From contig CM057069.1 in assembly GCA_029945375.1 (NCBI GenBank), positions 62,001 through 126,000 on the forward strand: 64,000 bases of DNA. Reading direction: 5' to 3'. Positions 11,284 through 23,620 of the stretch are shown here, in pieces. The position numbers and the translations under genes were made by a program. The DNA comes from Agaricus subrufescens (lineage: Eukaryota; Basidiomycota; Agaricomycetes; Agaricales; Agaricaceae). Numbering within the stretch: position 1 is the stretch's first letter; each line of letters starts with the position of its first letter. The notes below the pieces were generated by a model, which worked only from the letters and a program-made list of their open reading frames with translations, was not told the DNA's origin and searched no databases.

Positions 11284-14200
11284 CCTCCAAAGAAGGTACT
11301 ATGGACGATGAGATATGCGAGAGACTAGCGCCCAGAACAAGGAGCGAGTTCTGCAAGAACAATTCGAAAGGAATTAGAAAGGGGTAGCTATAAAGACACA
11401 CCGAGCTTTATACCATTCACGGTGATTGATGAAGGGCGGCAACATAATAATAGCTTCACCATATACTTCATGGTCAGTCTCACGGGCTCAACATAACTTG
11501 ATCGCGTTTGTAGCAAGGGGTTGATGCTGGAGAATGGTGGAAGAGATGGCAAGTCAGCCATCACGACATTACGAAACACAAAATCAATCTATACGTAATT
11601 TTGACCGGCGTTAGACTTGGACCAAAAAACGAATTTTCCAATTAATCCTCGATCCAATACACCTGGCCTAAGGAGCTGAATGTGTCCAAATGCCTATGCT
11701 AGGACGACGGGGACTGCAAGCTTCCCCCTCTCTCACCTGAATCTCTGGATTCCAATTTGATTGGGCTGTGTCAACCCGTCAAGCTTATAACGTCTTCGTG
11801 ATATCCATCAAAGCCTGGGTGTGACAGCCCAGGCCTGCACCTCGTTGGTACCCGACCCGTTGTATGAACACACAGCCAAGAGAATCGTAGTTTTCTCTCC
11901 TCGGTAGACCCTGCTATCACCAACAACTCGAAAGTAGCACACCCACAGCTAGGCTGCCCAATCCCTGCGCTACGTGCCAGTGTTCCCAGGCGGTGCCGCC
12001 ATCAATGCACACCTCACTTCGCGCCCATCAGCTTCTCGATTGTATGTACCGATCAGAACCGCTACCCATCCATCTCGCCTTCTCAGCTCCAATGATTCTC
12101 TTCCTTCTAGGCTTATGCGCTCAGTTTCGTGGGTTTGGCGGACGTCCGTGTTTACGGACACTCCGTTTAACTCGTTTCAGTGAATGAGGTGGGAAAATAA
12201 ATGTAGAGACACTGGCATGTCAACAACGGTCGTTTGCCTGAGATGTGGCAGATCACCGTCAACTTCGAAGTGTACGATAGAACGTAATGTTCCCACACAC
12301 TCGGCACGTTCACTATAATGTTGTCATAAAATAAATTAAGGAGACACGTTAGGTAGGCACTGCGGCGCACGCTACTCAATACTATCAGGCCGTTTCAGGA
12401 AACCTCATAAAGCTGAACGCCAGTCTCAGCCTATGAACGTTACTAGGTTTCCTCCATTGGCTGTCATTGAAACCAGGGTTATCTCTTCAGAATTCAAGTG
12501 TCAAAATTCGATTACTACTTTCTTGAAGGATTATTGACATTGTTCCTACAATCTGTCTTGTGATGTTTCGGCTTTCTGCCCGAAAAACAAATTAACACTC
12601 GGGCAAGCCCGAGAGCCTAAAACATTTTGATCCGGGTACTATATGGCGTAAAGTTTATCCCGGCTAACTGAGCGGTGAGCACATCGTCTTCGTGAACACC
12701 TTTATTCTGATAGACATCACACTTGAAGTCTGTCACTCGCAGGTCACTCGGCCGAAGCAATGTTCCCCTTTTCCCCCATTAATCTCAAACCCAATATAGA
12801 TTGCTTCAAGAGGTGCCCTCAGCGTTAACATACTCACAAGCATAAAATAACAATCTATTTTCTGGTGACATATGACATCTGGCATAGTATATGTATCACG
12901 ATGGGACAAGGTAAGCTCACTGAGATACCCTGAGTCTGCATTTGGTTTCCAAGAATCACTCAAGAATCACTTGACACTCTGAACCCACATGGAAGTGTCA
13001 TTCATGAAAACGCCACTTGGTCCTTCACGATGCCGAGTTCCCCGCAGCCCATTTTCATCGCATCTCTTTGAGGAGGGCATCATTCATCGAGTAGCAGCCC
13101 ACGGAGTCCTAGGTTCTTCAGTTTTAACACACCACCGAAACTTGACTACAAGGTAGTTTCTATTTTACCGTAATAATTTTTCGATGAAAATTTCAATAAC
13201 AAGGGCTATATGTGTGTACATCACTTCTAGCATGTGAACTCTGTGATTTCCGCATACTACTCGCCGCCTGTGTGGTGCTAATGTTTGCGCTATGTACTTC
13301 CCTTAATAATACACTATGAATCAAGGGTTTGACTGTTGTATTCCAAATTCGTTTAGATACACCATATTGGAATTCCATGTCATGAAACATCTTCATACAG
13401 CAGTCAACGGCATTTCATTCAATCACTCCCAATTTCCGAAGAGATAGCAGAAATCTTTGAATAACAGGCTCTCATCCATTTTCACAGTCTAAGGTTCTCT
13501 AGTCGTTCTAAAACGTGTTTAAACCCGGTCTACGTCCATGTACATCATTCATCCATTGTACCTGGCGGGAACAAGTCGTACTGAGAAAGACAAAAAGATG
13601 GGACGTTAAAACCTCTCACCGATTCGGGGTTCTTGCCACAACCCCGATATCACCTTACTCCCATTACCACTGGCAGCCGCTCAGGACGGACAGATAAGCG
13701 GTTCGATTTAGATCCCCCACGCTCAAAATGACATTCCCCCATGGTCAACGTTTAATTCTGTTCCTGTCCTGTGGCGCTGGCATAGCAATGACGGCAACAA
13801 GGCACCATCTTCAGATGATTAGTGTTCTGTACTTGGAATCCGATAGCAAAGGCTTGGCTAGATGCTTACCAGCCATGTAGCGTGGAATGCTCATCTCAAA
13901 TATTCTAAAAACATTGTCCTACTACTTCAAACAAAAACTTTGATGGGCATGGCGTAGCAGAAGTGACCCCATGCAAATCTAAGCATGAGTCTAATGCAAA
14001 AGAAGCTATAGTAATAGCACCGATCCAGCGCATCACATATTCATTACTGACGGACGGAAGAATTGTTTAGATTCTAGTCTGGAAGACCTGAAAAGCACAC
14101 TAATCGGTGTTAAAGCCTAAGCGACAGCAACCTCGTGTAACTGTGATGGACCCCATGCCCAGCAAGCTCAGCGTCGGTTAGACTTTTTCTTCAAGTCTAC

Positions 14201-14460
14201 ATCTCTTCTTCTCCATCTATGCCCCTTCTCATCTCCATTACCACCTTCCTTATGAAACAAGGGTTGTGTCAATATGCCAAAATTGAAAGATGTAGCCAAC
14301 TAAACAGACAAAAGTAGCTCCACGATCATCGGCACCATGCGACACTGCTAGAATGGGTATGGGTACCTGACATACTAAGTGCTCTGTTGGCAAACACGTC
14401 TCTGTATCTACTCTACTAGATATAGCACATATCAAAAATGTTGTTGAAGTTACTCTACTA
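11284..14460. other. intergenic stretch, no gene recognised
   Basis: Apart from the laccase promoter at its left edge, I see only short open frames (under 80 codons) without domains, and no structured RNA. Confidence 0.5.
11406..11412 (-). promoter_or_regulatory. TATA box of the laccase gene
   Basis: On the minus strand TATAAAG stands about 124 bp before the laccase ATG. A pyrimidine-rich stretch runs between it and the start, as in many highly expressed basidiomycete genes. The assignment rests on position and sequence only. Confidence 0.5.
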
Positions 14461-14552
14461 GCCCACCGCGAGGGTCGAACTCGCAGCCTTCAGATACCTA
14501 TACTTAATTCAAGATAAGAGTCTGACGCTCTATCCGATTGAGCTAGGCGGGC
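14461..14552 (-). tRNA. tRNA-Lys (anticodon CTT) with a 19-nt intron
   Basis: The mature 73 nt are identical to the tRNA at 1823-1911, with the same acceptor, D, anticodon and T stems and anticodon CTT. Only the intron differs, in both sequence and length (19 nt against 16). A TTTTT run follows the 3' end on the minus strand near 14433. The gene sits just upstream of the inferred end of the Ser-rich gene at 14579. Confidence 0.93.
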
Positions 14553-14578
14553 TCACAGGAAATTATATTTAACAAGCA

Positions 14579-15953
14579 TCACGCGCTGACACATCCATCT
14601 GAGTATCCCTTGTAACTTTCTTTCCTCGTCAGCACAATCCTACTATTGTTCATGCTCGGGGCGGTATTCCTAACGGTTTCTCCTGCACCACTATCCGGCC
14701 TTAGCATTCCGTTGCGTGAGAATACTCTAAATTATCGTTTGGCGGGGATGATCAACAGGTAAGTCTTGACTAGGAGGCAGGACTTACCTTTCTTGACAAG
14801 ACGACACACGACCTAGGTTCGGAACTACAGGGAGCGCTCTCCTGCCATTTGGAGGAAACTCGAGTCCAGCTGCGAGGTCTTCAAGACGGTAAATCGTAAA
14901 ACTAGGCTCGCATTCAAGAGTCGAAATTAATGAAGTACGAGAAGGATCGCGTTGAACGCTCTGTTGTTCGTGTAAAGAAACCGTTTTGTTGGTCAAATCG
15001 TTTGGCGACACTCCACCGACCTCCTTCAAATCTTCCTTTCCCTCGTCGCCGTTGCGTCCTTGATCATCCTCGAGAGGAATAAACTCTGTACTCACAACCT
15101 TCGATCGATCCAACACCGCCTCTGTCGTTTTCCTCTCCCACCGGCTCGGTTTCCTCGTCAAACCAGCTCCATCCTTCTTGTCCAAATTCCCGCTCTCACC
15201 CCTCTCATCGCTCAAACTCAGATCGAGGTCAAGTTGCGGCGGCAAGTCCAAAGTAAACCTGACAGAGTGCGTACCAGCGCCAACACTAACATTCGTCGCC
15301 GTCTTCATGATCCCATGAATCGGAGGATGATGATGATGATGTCCAACATCCTTGTCCTCACCGCGGCCATCCACTGTCGAAGCCTGCTTCCGCAAATCAT
15401 TCAACAGAATCTTATCATCTCCAGCACCCTGTTGTTGATGACTCTTCCGCCCATGACCAGGACCTCCCAACACCGACGTACCCCCGAATTTCATATCCGA
15501 AAAGCTAACTTTCGAAGTCTTCCTAGCAAGTCTTGTAGTAGGATTCTGGCTAACTACCCGACTCAATTCCGGTTGAGCAAGCGTTTTAGGAGTGGGCGGT
15601 AAAATTGTTAGTGCTTTACTACCTGAATCCTTCGAGTTCATCTCCGACGAGGAGTCGATGGGAGGGGATGAAGGTGATGCCGATGTCACAGAACTCTGTC
15701 CGTCATTCGCCGGCGAATGTTTGGACCCGGACTCCGAACTAATCCCAGAAGAAGCAGCATGGTTACTAGTAGACAGCATAGTTGTTGCGGCGGGTAAAGT
15801 CCGTTTGGGCGTCCTGTTACCACGGTGCCTTTTCGTTTTACGCGTCTTCATCGCCGAGAATATAGAAGGCATGATATGACCTCGTTCGTGTACTTTGTGA
15901 GAGACCGGTCGAGGTAGGATAGTGGGTGGAGTGATGAACGAATAGTAATGCAA
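14579..15953 (-). CDS. unknown Ser-rich basic protein
   Basis: The first exon, 14788-15953, ends on a perfect AAG|GTAAGT donor that overlaps its nominal stop codon. Splicing a 61-bp intron to an acceptor at 14727 adds an exon 14579-14726 that stays open and ends in TGA, for a total of 1314 nt (437 residues). If translation starts at the internal ATG at 15872 the protein is 27 residues shorter. It is hydrophilic and rich in Ser, Lys and Asp, with a five-His run near residue 205 and a THSVRFTLDLPP segment. It has no membrane segment or domain I recognise, so the function is unknown. If the splice is not used, the protein ends at 14784. Confidence 0.6.
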
Positions 15954-16421
15954 TGGCAGAGGGTCAGGCAGCGGTTGAATTGCGTTTCAGACTAGATCCT
16001 GATTTTCGAGTTAATTACGGATCGTATATAGGTGTGCATGACGCGGTTGTCTAGCTTCAACTGCTTAACCGGATGTGTTCAATAAACTTCATTCTATCCC
16101 GGTAAAGGTGACTATCCGTAATTAGATTAATCAACGCTGTACATCCCACCGCACTCACTCAAAACCACGCTAATGCCTAATATATTCAAGTAACATATCC
16201 AAAATGAACAGTAATACATTAAACTATGCTTATATTAAAGAAAGGCCGAGTAAATTTCAAACAAGCAAAGACATGAGGAATCCCCATCAAGGTGGAACGA
16301 TTTATCCAAAGAGAAAAAAAAAGAAAGGCTTGGGTGATAGATGTAGCATGAACGAGCGACTTGTCGGGTTGACAAAATCCAGAAGAGCAGATATTAAAAA
16401 TGATAGTTGTCAGTAAGTATA
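15954..16421. other. intergenic stretch between two minus-strand genes
   Basis: About 470 bp holding the promoter of the Ser-rich gene and the 3' region of the MAP kinase kinase gene. No other feature is seen. Confidence 0.5.
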
Positions 16422-18173
16422 CTAAGCTTCGATTCCGAGTGTTTGAGCCCAAGTCCCAAAATCAAATGTCGATGATTCAGAGTCCCGTACCCATTTATAG
16501 TTCTAGAGACGACTGGGGGTTAGCTTTTGATCGAGGCGCGGGGGCAATGCAATAAGGAGGTAAAACAGAAAAGATGACATCACAGCACTCGTCCTCCGTG
16601 ATAACCATCAAAACAGAGACCGCATCGGAAACTCACCAATAAAAGTCCAGGTGTTTTCCTCAACTCAATCTCTTTCTCGAGGCAGGCATCCACGAATTCC
16701 TCCGCATCCTTCTCAAATCTTCCTTCCGGTAATTTAGGGGCAGGTTCTCTGACTATATGATGCATTAATTCAATGATAGACATGGTCATTCCACCACCAT
16801 GTAAAGAAACACCACTCGATTTTCTCCTTGTATGCTGTTGATACGATGACCTCGTAGGTGGTGGTGGTGGTGTAAGTGTACTTGATTCTGAAATTGCAGA
16901 ATTGTCGATATTGGCGAAAGGATTAAGATAAACGTTAGCTGTGGCAGCGGTTATGATCATTACATTCTCCTCGTCCAAATCGGGTAGCCTATTAGGTGAT
17001 TTGGGGGCGGCTAGATTATTATTATTATTATTATGATTATTAAGTTGGTTTTGGTGGGTGGACTCTAGAACGTCTTCCTCTTCGCCGGAGAACGGAAAGC
17101 GACCTAGAGCGAGTTCGACGAGAGTAATACCGAGTGACCAGACATCGGATTTGACAGAGTATTCTGCGCCTTGGATACGTTCGGGCTGTGTGGGAAAGAC
17201 GAGTTGTAGGGGAGTTTCTGGCCTTAGTGAGGAGGCTTACACTCATATAAATCGAAGTCCCAACAAATGTATTGGCAATTGAATTGATCAACTCGCCAGA
17301 GACACCGAAATCGCACAGCTTGATTTCGCCTTTTGCGTTGCACAGAATGTTCGAGGGTTTGATATCTAAAAAAAAAAACGACGGTCACTGAACCGAGGAA
17401 GGATAAGGGCCGATTAGGGATGGTAGCGAACCTCGGTGGATGATTCTGTGAACATCATAGAGATACGTCAAGCCCTGCAATACACTCATTGCCACGCGAG
17501 CGACGACTGGGACCTGAATGGGGCCGATCTTTTTATATATACGATCGAAAGATCCGCGGTTCATGTACTCCATGCAGATGCAGATATTGGGATCGGAGAG
17601 ATACGAGCCGTAGCATTCGATGATGTACCGGGAATTGCATTCGTGCATGATCTGCAGCTCGCGCACGATTTGTTTGCGCACACTCGGCTTGGCATCTATG
17701 AGCACGATCTGGCATTTCAAGTAAATTAAACACAGTGGCTCGACAGGATGAATGACACCTGCCTTTTTGGCCATGACGAATTGGGTGTCGCAATGCCGAA
17801 CCAGGGAGACGCTCCCGCCGTTGCCCTGTCCGATTTCGCGGATGTGGACGAGTTTCTCGTTCTGGAGGTCGAGGGAGTTGTTCGAAAAGCCGGCAATGGT
17901 GCGGGTGATGGAGGCCCTGATGGCGGAGCGCTGGGACGAGGCGGAGGGATCGCTGGATGGGGGAACGGGCGGGAGGGGCGCATCGCGTGACTTGGTGGAC
18001 GCGGTGACGGTGGCGGCAGAGTCGGGGGCCGGCGGCGGGGGCGGCTTGGAGAGGCCGGGCGCCGGGGCGGAGGGCGCGGGCAGGCTCAGCGACGGGCCCG
18101 TGGGAAGCTGGAGCTCCTTGAAGTTGCGTTTCGTGCGGAGAGGCCTGCTCGGCGTCGAGACAGAGAGCGACAT
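16422..18173 (-). CDS. STE7: MAP kinase kinase, Ste7/Fuz7 type (pheromone and filamentation cascade)
   Basis: Exons 17763-18173, 17432-17708, 17241-17365, 16637-17185 and 16422-16502 give 1443 nt, 480 residues. Residues 1-105 are Pro/Ser-rich with the basic RTKRNFKEL docking-like segment expected near the N terminus. The kinase domain shows the glycine loop GQGNGGSV (116-123), the catalytic Lys in VMAKK (136-137), HRDIKPSN (228-235), DFG (248-250) and an activation loop with Ser258 and Thr262 in the MAPKK SxxxT pattern, then YMSPERIQ. An insert of about 85 residues with an Asn run and then [14 protein letters not shown] splits the C-lobe, as in fungal Fuz7 homologues. The enzyme phosphorylates the Fus3/Kss1-type MAP kinase on Thr and Tyr. 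The second intron is GC-AG. The last intron is unusually long (134 bp). STE12, a target of this cascade, is at 56427-60730. Confidence 0.9.
17709..17762 (-). other. GC-AG intron in the MAP kinase kinase gene
   Basis: The sequence AAAAAG|GCAGGT ... CCAG|ATCGTG is 54 bp, typical for introns here. Removing it restores the continuous kinase strand from MAKK to IVLIDAK. It is a multiple of three without a stop, so if retained it would insert 18 residues after the catalytic Lys. No GT donor nearby restores the family sequence. Confidence 0.75.
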
Positions 18174-18199
18174 CGGTGGTCTGCTTCAGAGGTGGACCG

Positions 18200-19572
18200 T
18201 GGGCATTTTCTCTCCTCCCATCAATCTCCTCGACGCTGCCTCAGTCGCCCATCGACGCCCTCCCCGTCGAAATCTTGTCCTATATATCCAGGCAGCTCGT
18301 CAAGCGCGGTCGCGACAAGGCCTGGTGTCAGAAATGTCTTCGTCAAGCGCTGGTTCTGGCCTCTGTGTCCTCTCGTTTCCGCCACGTCGCGTTTGCCACC
18401 CATCACTTGTGGAAGCGAGTACCATTGGACATCAGCACTCGTGAGGATATTGCAATTGCCTCGTCTTTGATTCAGCACTGTACCGCTCTCGCTCGCACTC
18501 TCAAGTCCAACGTGTCCGAGACACTAGATAATTTCAATGACGCAGGCTCGGCAATCAACATTCTTCTCACTCCTGATACAACGCCTAAAGTCAAGACTTT
18601 CCATCTATGAATCGGGCTATACGTCAGACCTCTGGATGGAGAAATTCCAAGGCTCATCCTTCCCCATACTCGCTAAACTGAACTTGATGGCTGGCAAAGT
18701 GGAGACGTTTAATTGTGATCTGAGCACGCCCACCACTCTGACTCGACTCCGCATACACTCTTATTACCTGTACCTTCCGTCCACTGCTCCTCCGTCCGTG
18801 GAATATCTGACAACCCTCGACATCCCGCAAAACTCGTTCGTCTCTTTCCTTTACCAATGCCCAAACCTCATAGAATGCTCTTTCAATATTAAAGCAAGAC
18901 TCCAAGACTGTTTTGGTGATGACACCCAGTTTGCCAAACCTCTTACCCTGATGCATCTCAAACGACTGTCTTGTAACATCATCAATGCGTTCGGCATAAG
19001 TTCATTACTAGAAAATCTCCGACTACCCTCGCTCGAGGTTCTGGAACTTAAGGACTCCCGGGGAAACCAATTTCTCGGCATTTTTCAGCTCTGTCAAAAT
19101 GCATCAGCAACTCTAACGAGCCTTGTCATAAAGACGATTGCAAAAGACTTTGAAATCGACGATCTTTTATCGCTAGTCAGGCTTCCTTTGCCTAAACTCA
19201 CGAATCTGGAATTTCACTCTTCTTATTGGGGACCTCTCTGGGACGTCATGTATGCGCTGAAACAACTCGAGGTCAAATTCGACGCTTCTAAACCACGCTA
19301 CCTTCAGCAATGCAATCCTTGACTTTCTGCTGTGGCGAATCCAACGACCCCGATCGTCTTCTGGACTTTTTAAGGGCGTGGAAGATGGGCAAGGAATTAT
19401 ATTGACATATCCATCTCAATGATTATGAGGAGTTTTATGACTGGAAACTACGGCAGTTATCCGGAGTCGCCAGATAAAGGTTACGTGGGATGACCATATG
19501 ATATACGAGCCGGGTGGTCAGGATGACCCGTTGGAGAATATTGTGTCAAGAGGTTGTGGGAGGTACCATTGA
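18200..19572 (+). pseudogene. F-box protein pseudogene, 5'-truncated and frameshifted
   Basis: Translation resembles the F-box proteins at 21468-34502: LPVEILSYI (F-box core), LVLASVSSRFRHVAFATHHLW, a repeat region with CPNLIECS, PLTLMHLKRLS and LRLPSLEVLEL, then RLLDFLRAWKMGKELY and KVTWDDH near the end. The frame changes near 18606 and near 19300, and a TGA interrupts the C-terminal part near 19404. The N-terminal block that opens the full-length copies is absent: similarity starts only about 27 bp from the ATG of the divergent MAP kinase kinase gene. The kinase promoter may therefore lie within this remnant. Confidence 0.75.
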
Positions 19573-19821
19573 CTGGAGTAAAAATTCGGGTCCTCATTCC
19601 TTTGTCGCGAAGTTCCAAGCTTTTGTGAAGAATAGAACATTCATTGTGTCATAACCCTACAATATGATCGCTTCAATTGATCCTGCGCGATGGCAGGTAT
19701 AACCTATGCCACAATATTGGATGATATAGCACTTGATCTCTGATACGAATTGTATAAGGCAGATTTGACTCGCTTTGAATCAGGCCCCTCTGCGCAAACA
19801 GCGACACACAACTACCCTTGG

Positions 19822-21314
19822 ATGACGTCGCACATCACCCTGCCCATCGTCACCGTCCAATCCGACTTCCCCGATGTCATCGCCGATGTCGACTCCGGCC
19901 TCGTGCCTGCCGACTCTTTCTGGCTATCCTGCTACCTCGCCGGGGAGCCCTCCGTTCACGCCAAAGTCCAGGCAACCCTCGACGACGCCGATCGAAATCT
20001 AGTCAGATTCTCACCCAAAGATGGCGATGTTAGTTTTGTCAAGAACCAGGCCGTGAGTCTCTCAGTACTTGGCTGTGATCTATTCTTATGTTTCGCAAAG
20101 GGCTACTCCGCAGCTTGTGCCCCGTTGGGCATTTCATCAACACCCGTTCTTTTACCTACACAGGAGTACACCGATACAAACACCCAACGAGTGAGATTCC
20201 CGGCTAATCGCTGCGCCAAATAGTGACATTGTTTGCTATTTAGCCCCGACGAATAACAGCCTTTGACATCTCACCAGACAAATCTCGATTCGCCATAGGT
20301 CATCTCGACGGTTCCCTCTCGATCCACCCCATCTCGCCCGCTTCCCCAACGCCCAAGATCAATACCTCTCATAAACGTAAACTCACAGCAAAACCACATG
20401 TATCCAGCATCACCCATCTACAATTCTTTCCTTCCTCTCGCGTGTTACTCTCTTCGGGCGCAGATTTCAGTTTATCCATTCTCTCCGCCGAGTTTCCTGA
20501 TACATGGTCCTCGACTTCTTCTGAAACGTCTACCTTGGGTTTGAGGGTACAACCCGTACGCATTTTACGTGGACATACCCGCTCTGTAACCTCGACAACA
20601 ATCATTGAACTAGGCAGAAATATCATATCGTCTTCCCTGGATTCCAGTGTCAAATTATGGGATGTCCCTTCCGGAAATGTTATCCATACGCTGAATTCAA
20701 TTTCGCCGGTTCTATGCACAACTAACGGGAAAAATGAGGGCTTTGTACCTCCGGACGGTGAAGAACAAGAACAAGGAATGAGCACCGAAAGAGATGAAAG
20801 AGAAGAAGAGCACGTTAAACAAACCGTCACCTACGCTGGTTTACAAAACGGGTCTATCCAAGTTTTCGATTGGCGAGCAAAGTCAAATTCCGTTCTCTCT
20901 AAACCCCCATCATCGTCATCTGCCGCTATCAACGCGATAACATACCTCTCTCAACATTCTTTACTAGCCACAGGCTCATCTAACGGCATGGTTACACTAT
21001 ACGACGTTCGGTCCCTCTCTTCCTCTTCCTCCCCTCCCCTATTAACATCCTTCCGACGCAACGAAGCCGGTATCTCCGATCTTTCTTTTCAATCTCGCAA
21101 TCAATGCGTAGGATTGGCGATAGCCACTAAAGATGGATTACCTTATATCGCTAGTATCATACCTGAAGGTCCTGGCGTTCAAACGGAACTAGTGGGCGTC
21201 GATTGTGATCCTGTCGCAAATATCCGGGTCGTACGTGCTGACGCTGATGGAGATCAAGAGGAAGAAGTTTGGACGGCTAGTGATGATGGTGTTGTTAGGA
21301 GATACGTTTTATGA
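19822..21314 (+). CDS. WD40-repeat protein, PAAF1/Rpn14-like proteasome assembly factor
   Basis: Exons 19822-20052, 20164-20190 and 20244-21314 join in phase 0 and give 442 residues. The central exon is only 27 nt. WD-type units are visible: RRITAFDISPDKSRFAIGHLDGSL, then ILRGHTRSVTSTTII followed by SSSLDSSVKLWD, VTYAGLQNGSIQVFDWRA, HSLLATGSSNGMVTLYDVRS and a final VWTASDDGVVRRY. The GHTRSVTST block with RNIISSSLD is the signature of PAAF1 (yeast Rpn14), a chaperone that binds Rpt ATPases during 19S particle assembly. This is the only complete copy. Pieces of its 3' half recur at 23621-24510 and 28255-28860 with decay. Confidence 0.85.
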
Positions 21315-21467
21315 CAGTCTTTTACTTGTCAGTTTGCACCAGTTTTGAAATCGGATTGTATGATAGTAACGATTACAAGTCAAGTCGCAAACATCGAAGA
21401 GTCAAGTACATCAAGATCTATCTATCATCATCTCATAAAACTACCTGGATCATCTCCATATCACATT

Positions 21468-22976
21468 TCATCCGGAACTGTCCCGCACACCTAACTCGTA
21501 TATCTTGCACCCACACCATGTGACCTCTATCTGACGACTGCCCACGATGGATCTCAACTCCTCTCGTAAATCCGGCGACCAGTCATCAGCTTTGAGCTGT
21601 GGATGTATAAACTTGATGTTGAAAAAGAATGCCCTGCCAATTTTGGATTCCCTCAACCATTCCAAAAGAGAAGAAGGGGTCATCGTATGCCAAAGAATTA
21701 TGATGATAGACCTGAGAACAGGATAGTGAAGTTGGGGATTGTGGTAGTGGTCATCCTCCAGTTGTTCCAGTACCGGATTAAGAGGAAGATCCCAGTAATC
21801 CCTCCATAACGTAATGTCAAGCTCCTCGAGTTTAGGAAATGACATGCGGCGCAGTTGAGGCATACTGTCATTGATAGTATTATGATACGTGTTTATGCGA
21901 AGGCTTGTCAAAGTCGCAGAGACATTGTGGCAGAGGGGAATGACTCCTCGTTCGAAGCGGTCAAGTTTGAGAGTCTCGAGCGAAGGTAGATGGAGTTTGT
22001 CCACGGATGTGCTTGACATAATGAAATCCGTCCCGGAAACAGAGAGGGATTTCAGGTGGGAAAGTGTAAGAGGCTCGACGAACTCGATGTCGGAGTCCAA
22101 TTCCTCATCCCAAGAAAGATCACACTCTACCAGATTTGGGCAATGACGGAGAAGCCGCTCCAGGTTCTCTACTGGTACGTTGTTGATGATCAAATATTGC
22201 AATAATGGGGGAACGAGAATCGCAGTGTTTGTTATATAGGAGTATGACACTAGCCTGTTCACCGTAGTGAGCACTCGAAGATCGAATGATGGATCCGGCT
22301 GCAATTCAATCCATATGCTCAGCGTATTGAGCATCGGAGAGCCAAGATTCTTGAGTTTCTCTATCCAAAGACCCGAAGAAGAAGGTTCTTCATGCATGCC
22401 ACATAAGTCAAATCTTTTGACTTTACGAGTTATGTCAGGAGTTATAAGGGCATCAACACAAGAGCGAGACACCTCCTCGTCATCAAGATCTTTTCCAGTC
22501 TCTACGGCAAGTTCAAGACTTGGCGTAAGAGCGGAACAATACCGAAGCAACAATGAGGCATTGTCAATCGCGTCAAGATTGGCTATACCCAACGGTATCC
22601 TCCTCCACAGCTCCGGGATGCCAAGTGCGATGCGGCGGAAATAAGATGATACAGATGTTAGCGTGAAAGCCTGACGTAGGCATGCACGATAGAAATAACG
22701 CCGAGTATCCTTAAAGTCTACCATGTAGACGAGTTGTTCAAATATGCATGAGAGTATTTCGACAGGAATTTTGGAAATCGGAGATAGCGAGTTGTGTAGG
22801 TGGCGTGAGCGACCAAGGAGGGCATGATGCAACGTGGTCAACTGCGAAATGTGGCTTCCAAGAGAGATAATTTGCTTGTTGATGTGAGCGAGCTCTGCCC
22901 GTTCTGAAGTGAAGGGAGGTGGAAGTTTAATTCGGTTGAGGTAGTCGCAATGGTAAGGATTAGCAGTGGAGGTCAT
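21468..22976 (-). CDS. F-box-like domain protein, array copy 1
   Basis: A single open frame of 502 residues. The ATG at 22976 opens the block shared by all copies (MTSTANPYHCDYLNR). An upstream in-frame extension lacks ATG. Residues about 25-65 are a heptad-like helix (AELAHINKQIISL...). The F-box core IPVEILSCIFEQL lies near residues 70-85 and LTSVSSYFRRIALGIPELWRRIPL completes it. The rest is an irregular leucine-rich region with CPNLVECD and LPSLETLKL. Such proteins recruit targets to SCF ubiquitin ligases through Skp1 (family knowledge); the target is unknown. No intron is needed. The gene converges on the complete WD40 gene, whose stop is about 150 bp away. Confidence 0.85.
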   Translation of the reverse strand: MTSTANPYHCDYLNRIKLPPPFTSERAELAHINKQIISLGSHISQLTTLHHALLGRSRHLHNSLSPISKIPVEILSCIFEQLVYMVDFKDTRRYFYRACLRQAFTLTSVSSYFRRIALGIPELWRRIPLGIANLDAIDNASLLLRYCSALTPSLELAVETGKDLDDEEVSRSCVDALITPDITRKVKRFDLCGMHEEPSSSGLWIEKLKNLGSPMLNTLSIWIELQPDPSFDLRVLTTVNRLVSYSYITNTAILVPPLLQYLIINNVPVENLERLLRHCPNLVECDLSWDEELDSDIEFVEPLTLSHLKSLSVSGTDFIMSSTSVDKLHLPSLETLKLDRFERGVIPLCHNVSATLTSLRINTYHNTINDSMPQLRRMSFPKLEELDITLWRDYWDLPLNPVLEQLEDDHYHNPQLHYPVLRSIIIILWHTMTPSSLLEWLRESKIGRAFFFNIKFIHPQLKADDWSPDLREELRSIVGSRQIEVTWCGCKIYELGVRDSSG

Positions 22977-23339
22977 GATATTGGTGATGGCGTGGAACAA
23001 GTTGACGTTGAGTACCAAAAAGGAATGCCATCAATGTTTGATGGTGAGTTGGGAAATGGCATGCATCTCAAACTTTATCCGATTAACTGATATATCACCT
23101 TGCCTCGGAAAAATTGAATGGTACTGACAAATACACTTCTTTTGCGGTGCGAACACCATGCATACTCAAGGGTTTGTACCACGTTTAAACTCACAGGTAC
23201 TGTACCCTACACCATTTGATACGTTCTTTCGCACTAAAGTACGTCTAGTTACCCTCAAGCTCTCATTTCTCACTTTGTACAACAATTGCAGATAAAATTG
23301 AATCTAAAATAGCCCATAAAGCTAGAACACTCTCACTCA

Positions 23340-23620
23340 TAGGATTTTGAGTGCATCTTTCATTTTACAGGAACCAGGAAGGCCGCTGAGTTTCGGAAAG
23401 AAAAAATATGGAGTGCAGTATTATCTCGAATCATAATCATAATCACGCTAAAAACACCGAGTTCTAGATCTAATTTTACATGAGAGAAAGAAGGATAACC
23501 ATATGCATGTGAAACATAAGCATGCCATCCATAGGGCCAGCATCAACCTCTCTCTAGGGCGTCTGTGAACGAGAGCTAGATGGTGGACCGGCCAATGTGG
23601 AGGATGAAGGGTTTGCAAGC
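23340..23620 (-). pseudogene. 3' fragment of the membrane-protein gene (copy of 30830-31230)
   Basis: The segment from CATAGGATT through ACCAGGAAGGCCGC, the run ATGAGAGAAAGAAGG and the block with GAGAGCTAGATGG parallels 30821-31230 base by base with many differences. It includes the C-terminal coding region of the gene at 31022, but the reading frame is not kept. Sequence similarity ends at TTGCAAGCGAC (about 23621), where WD40-gene sequence starts. Confidence 0.75.
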
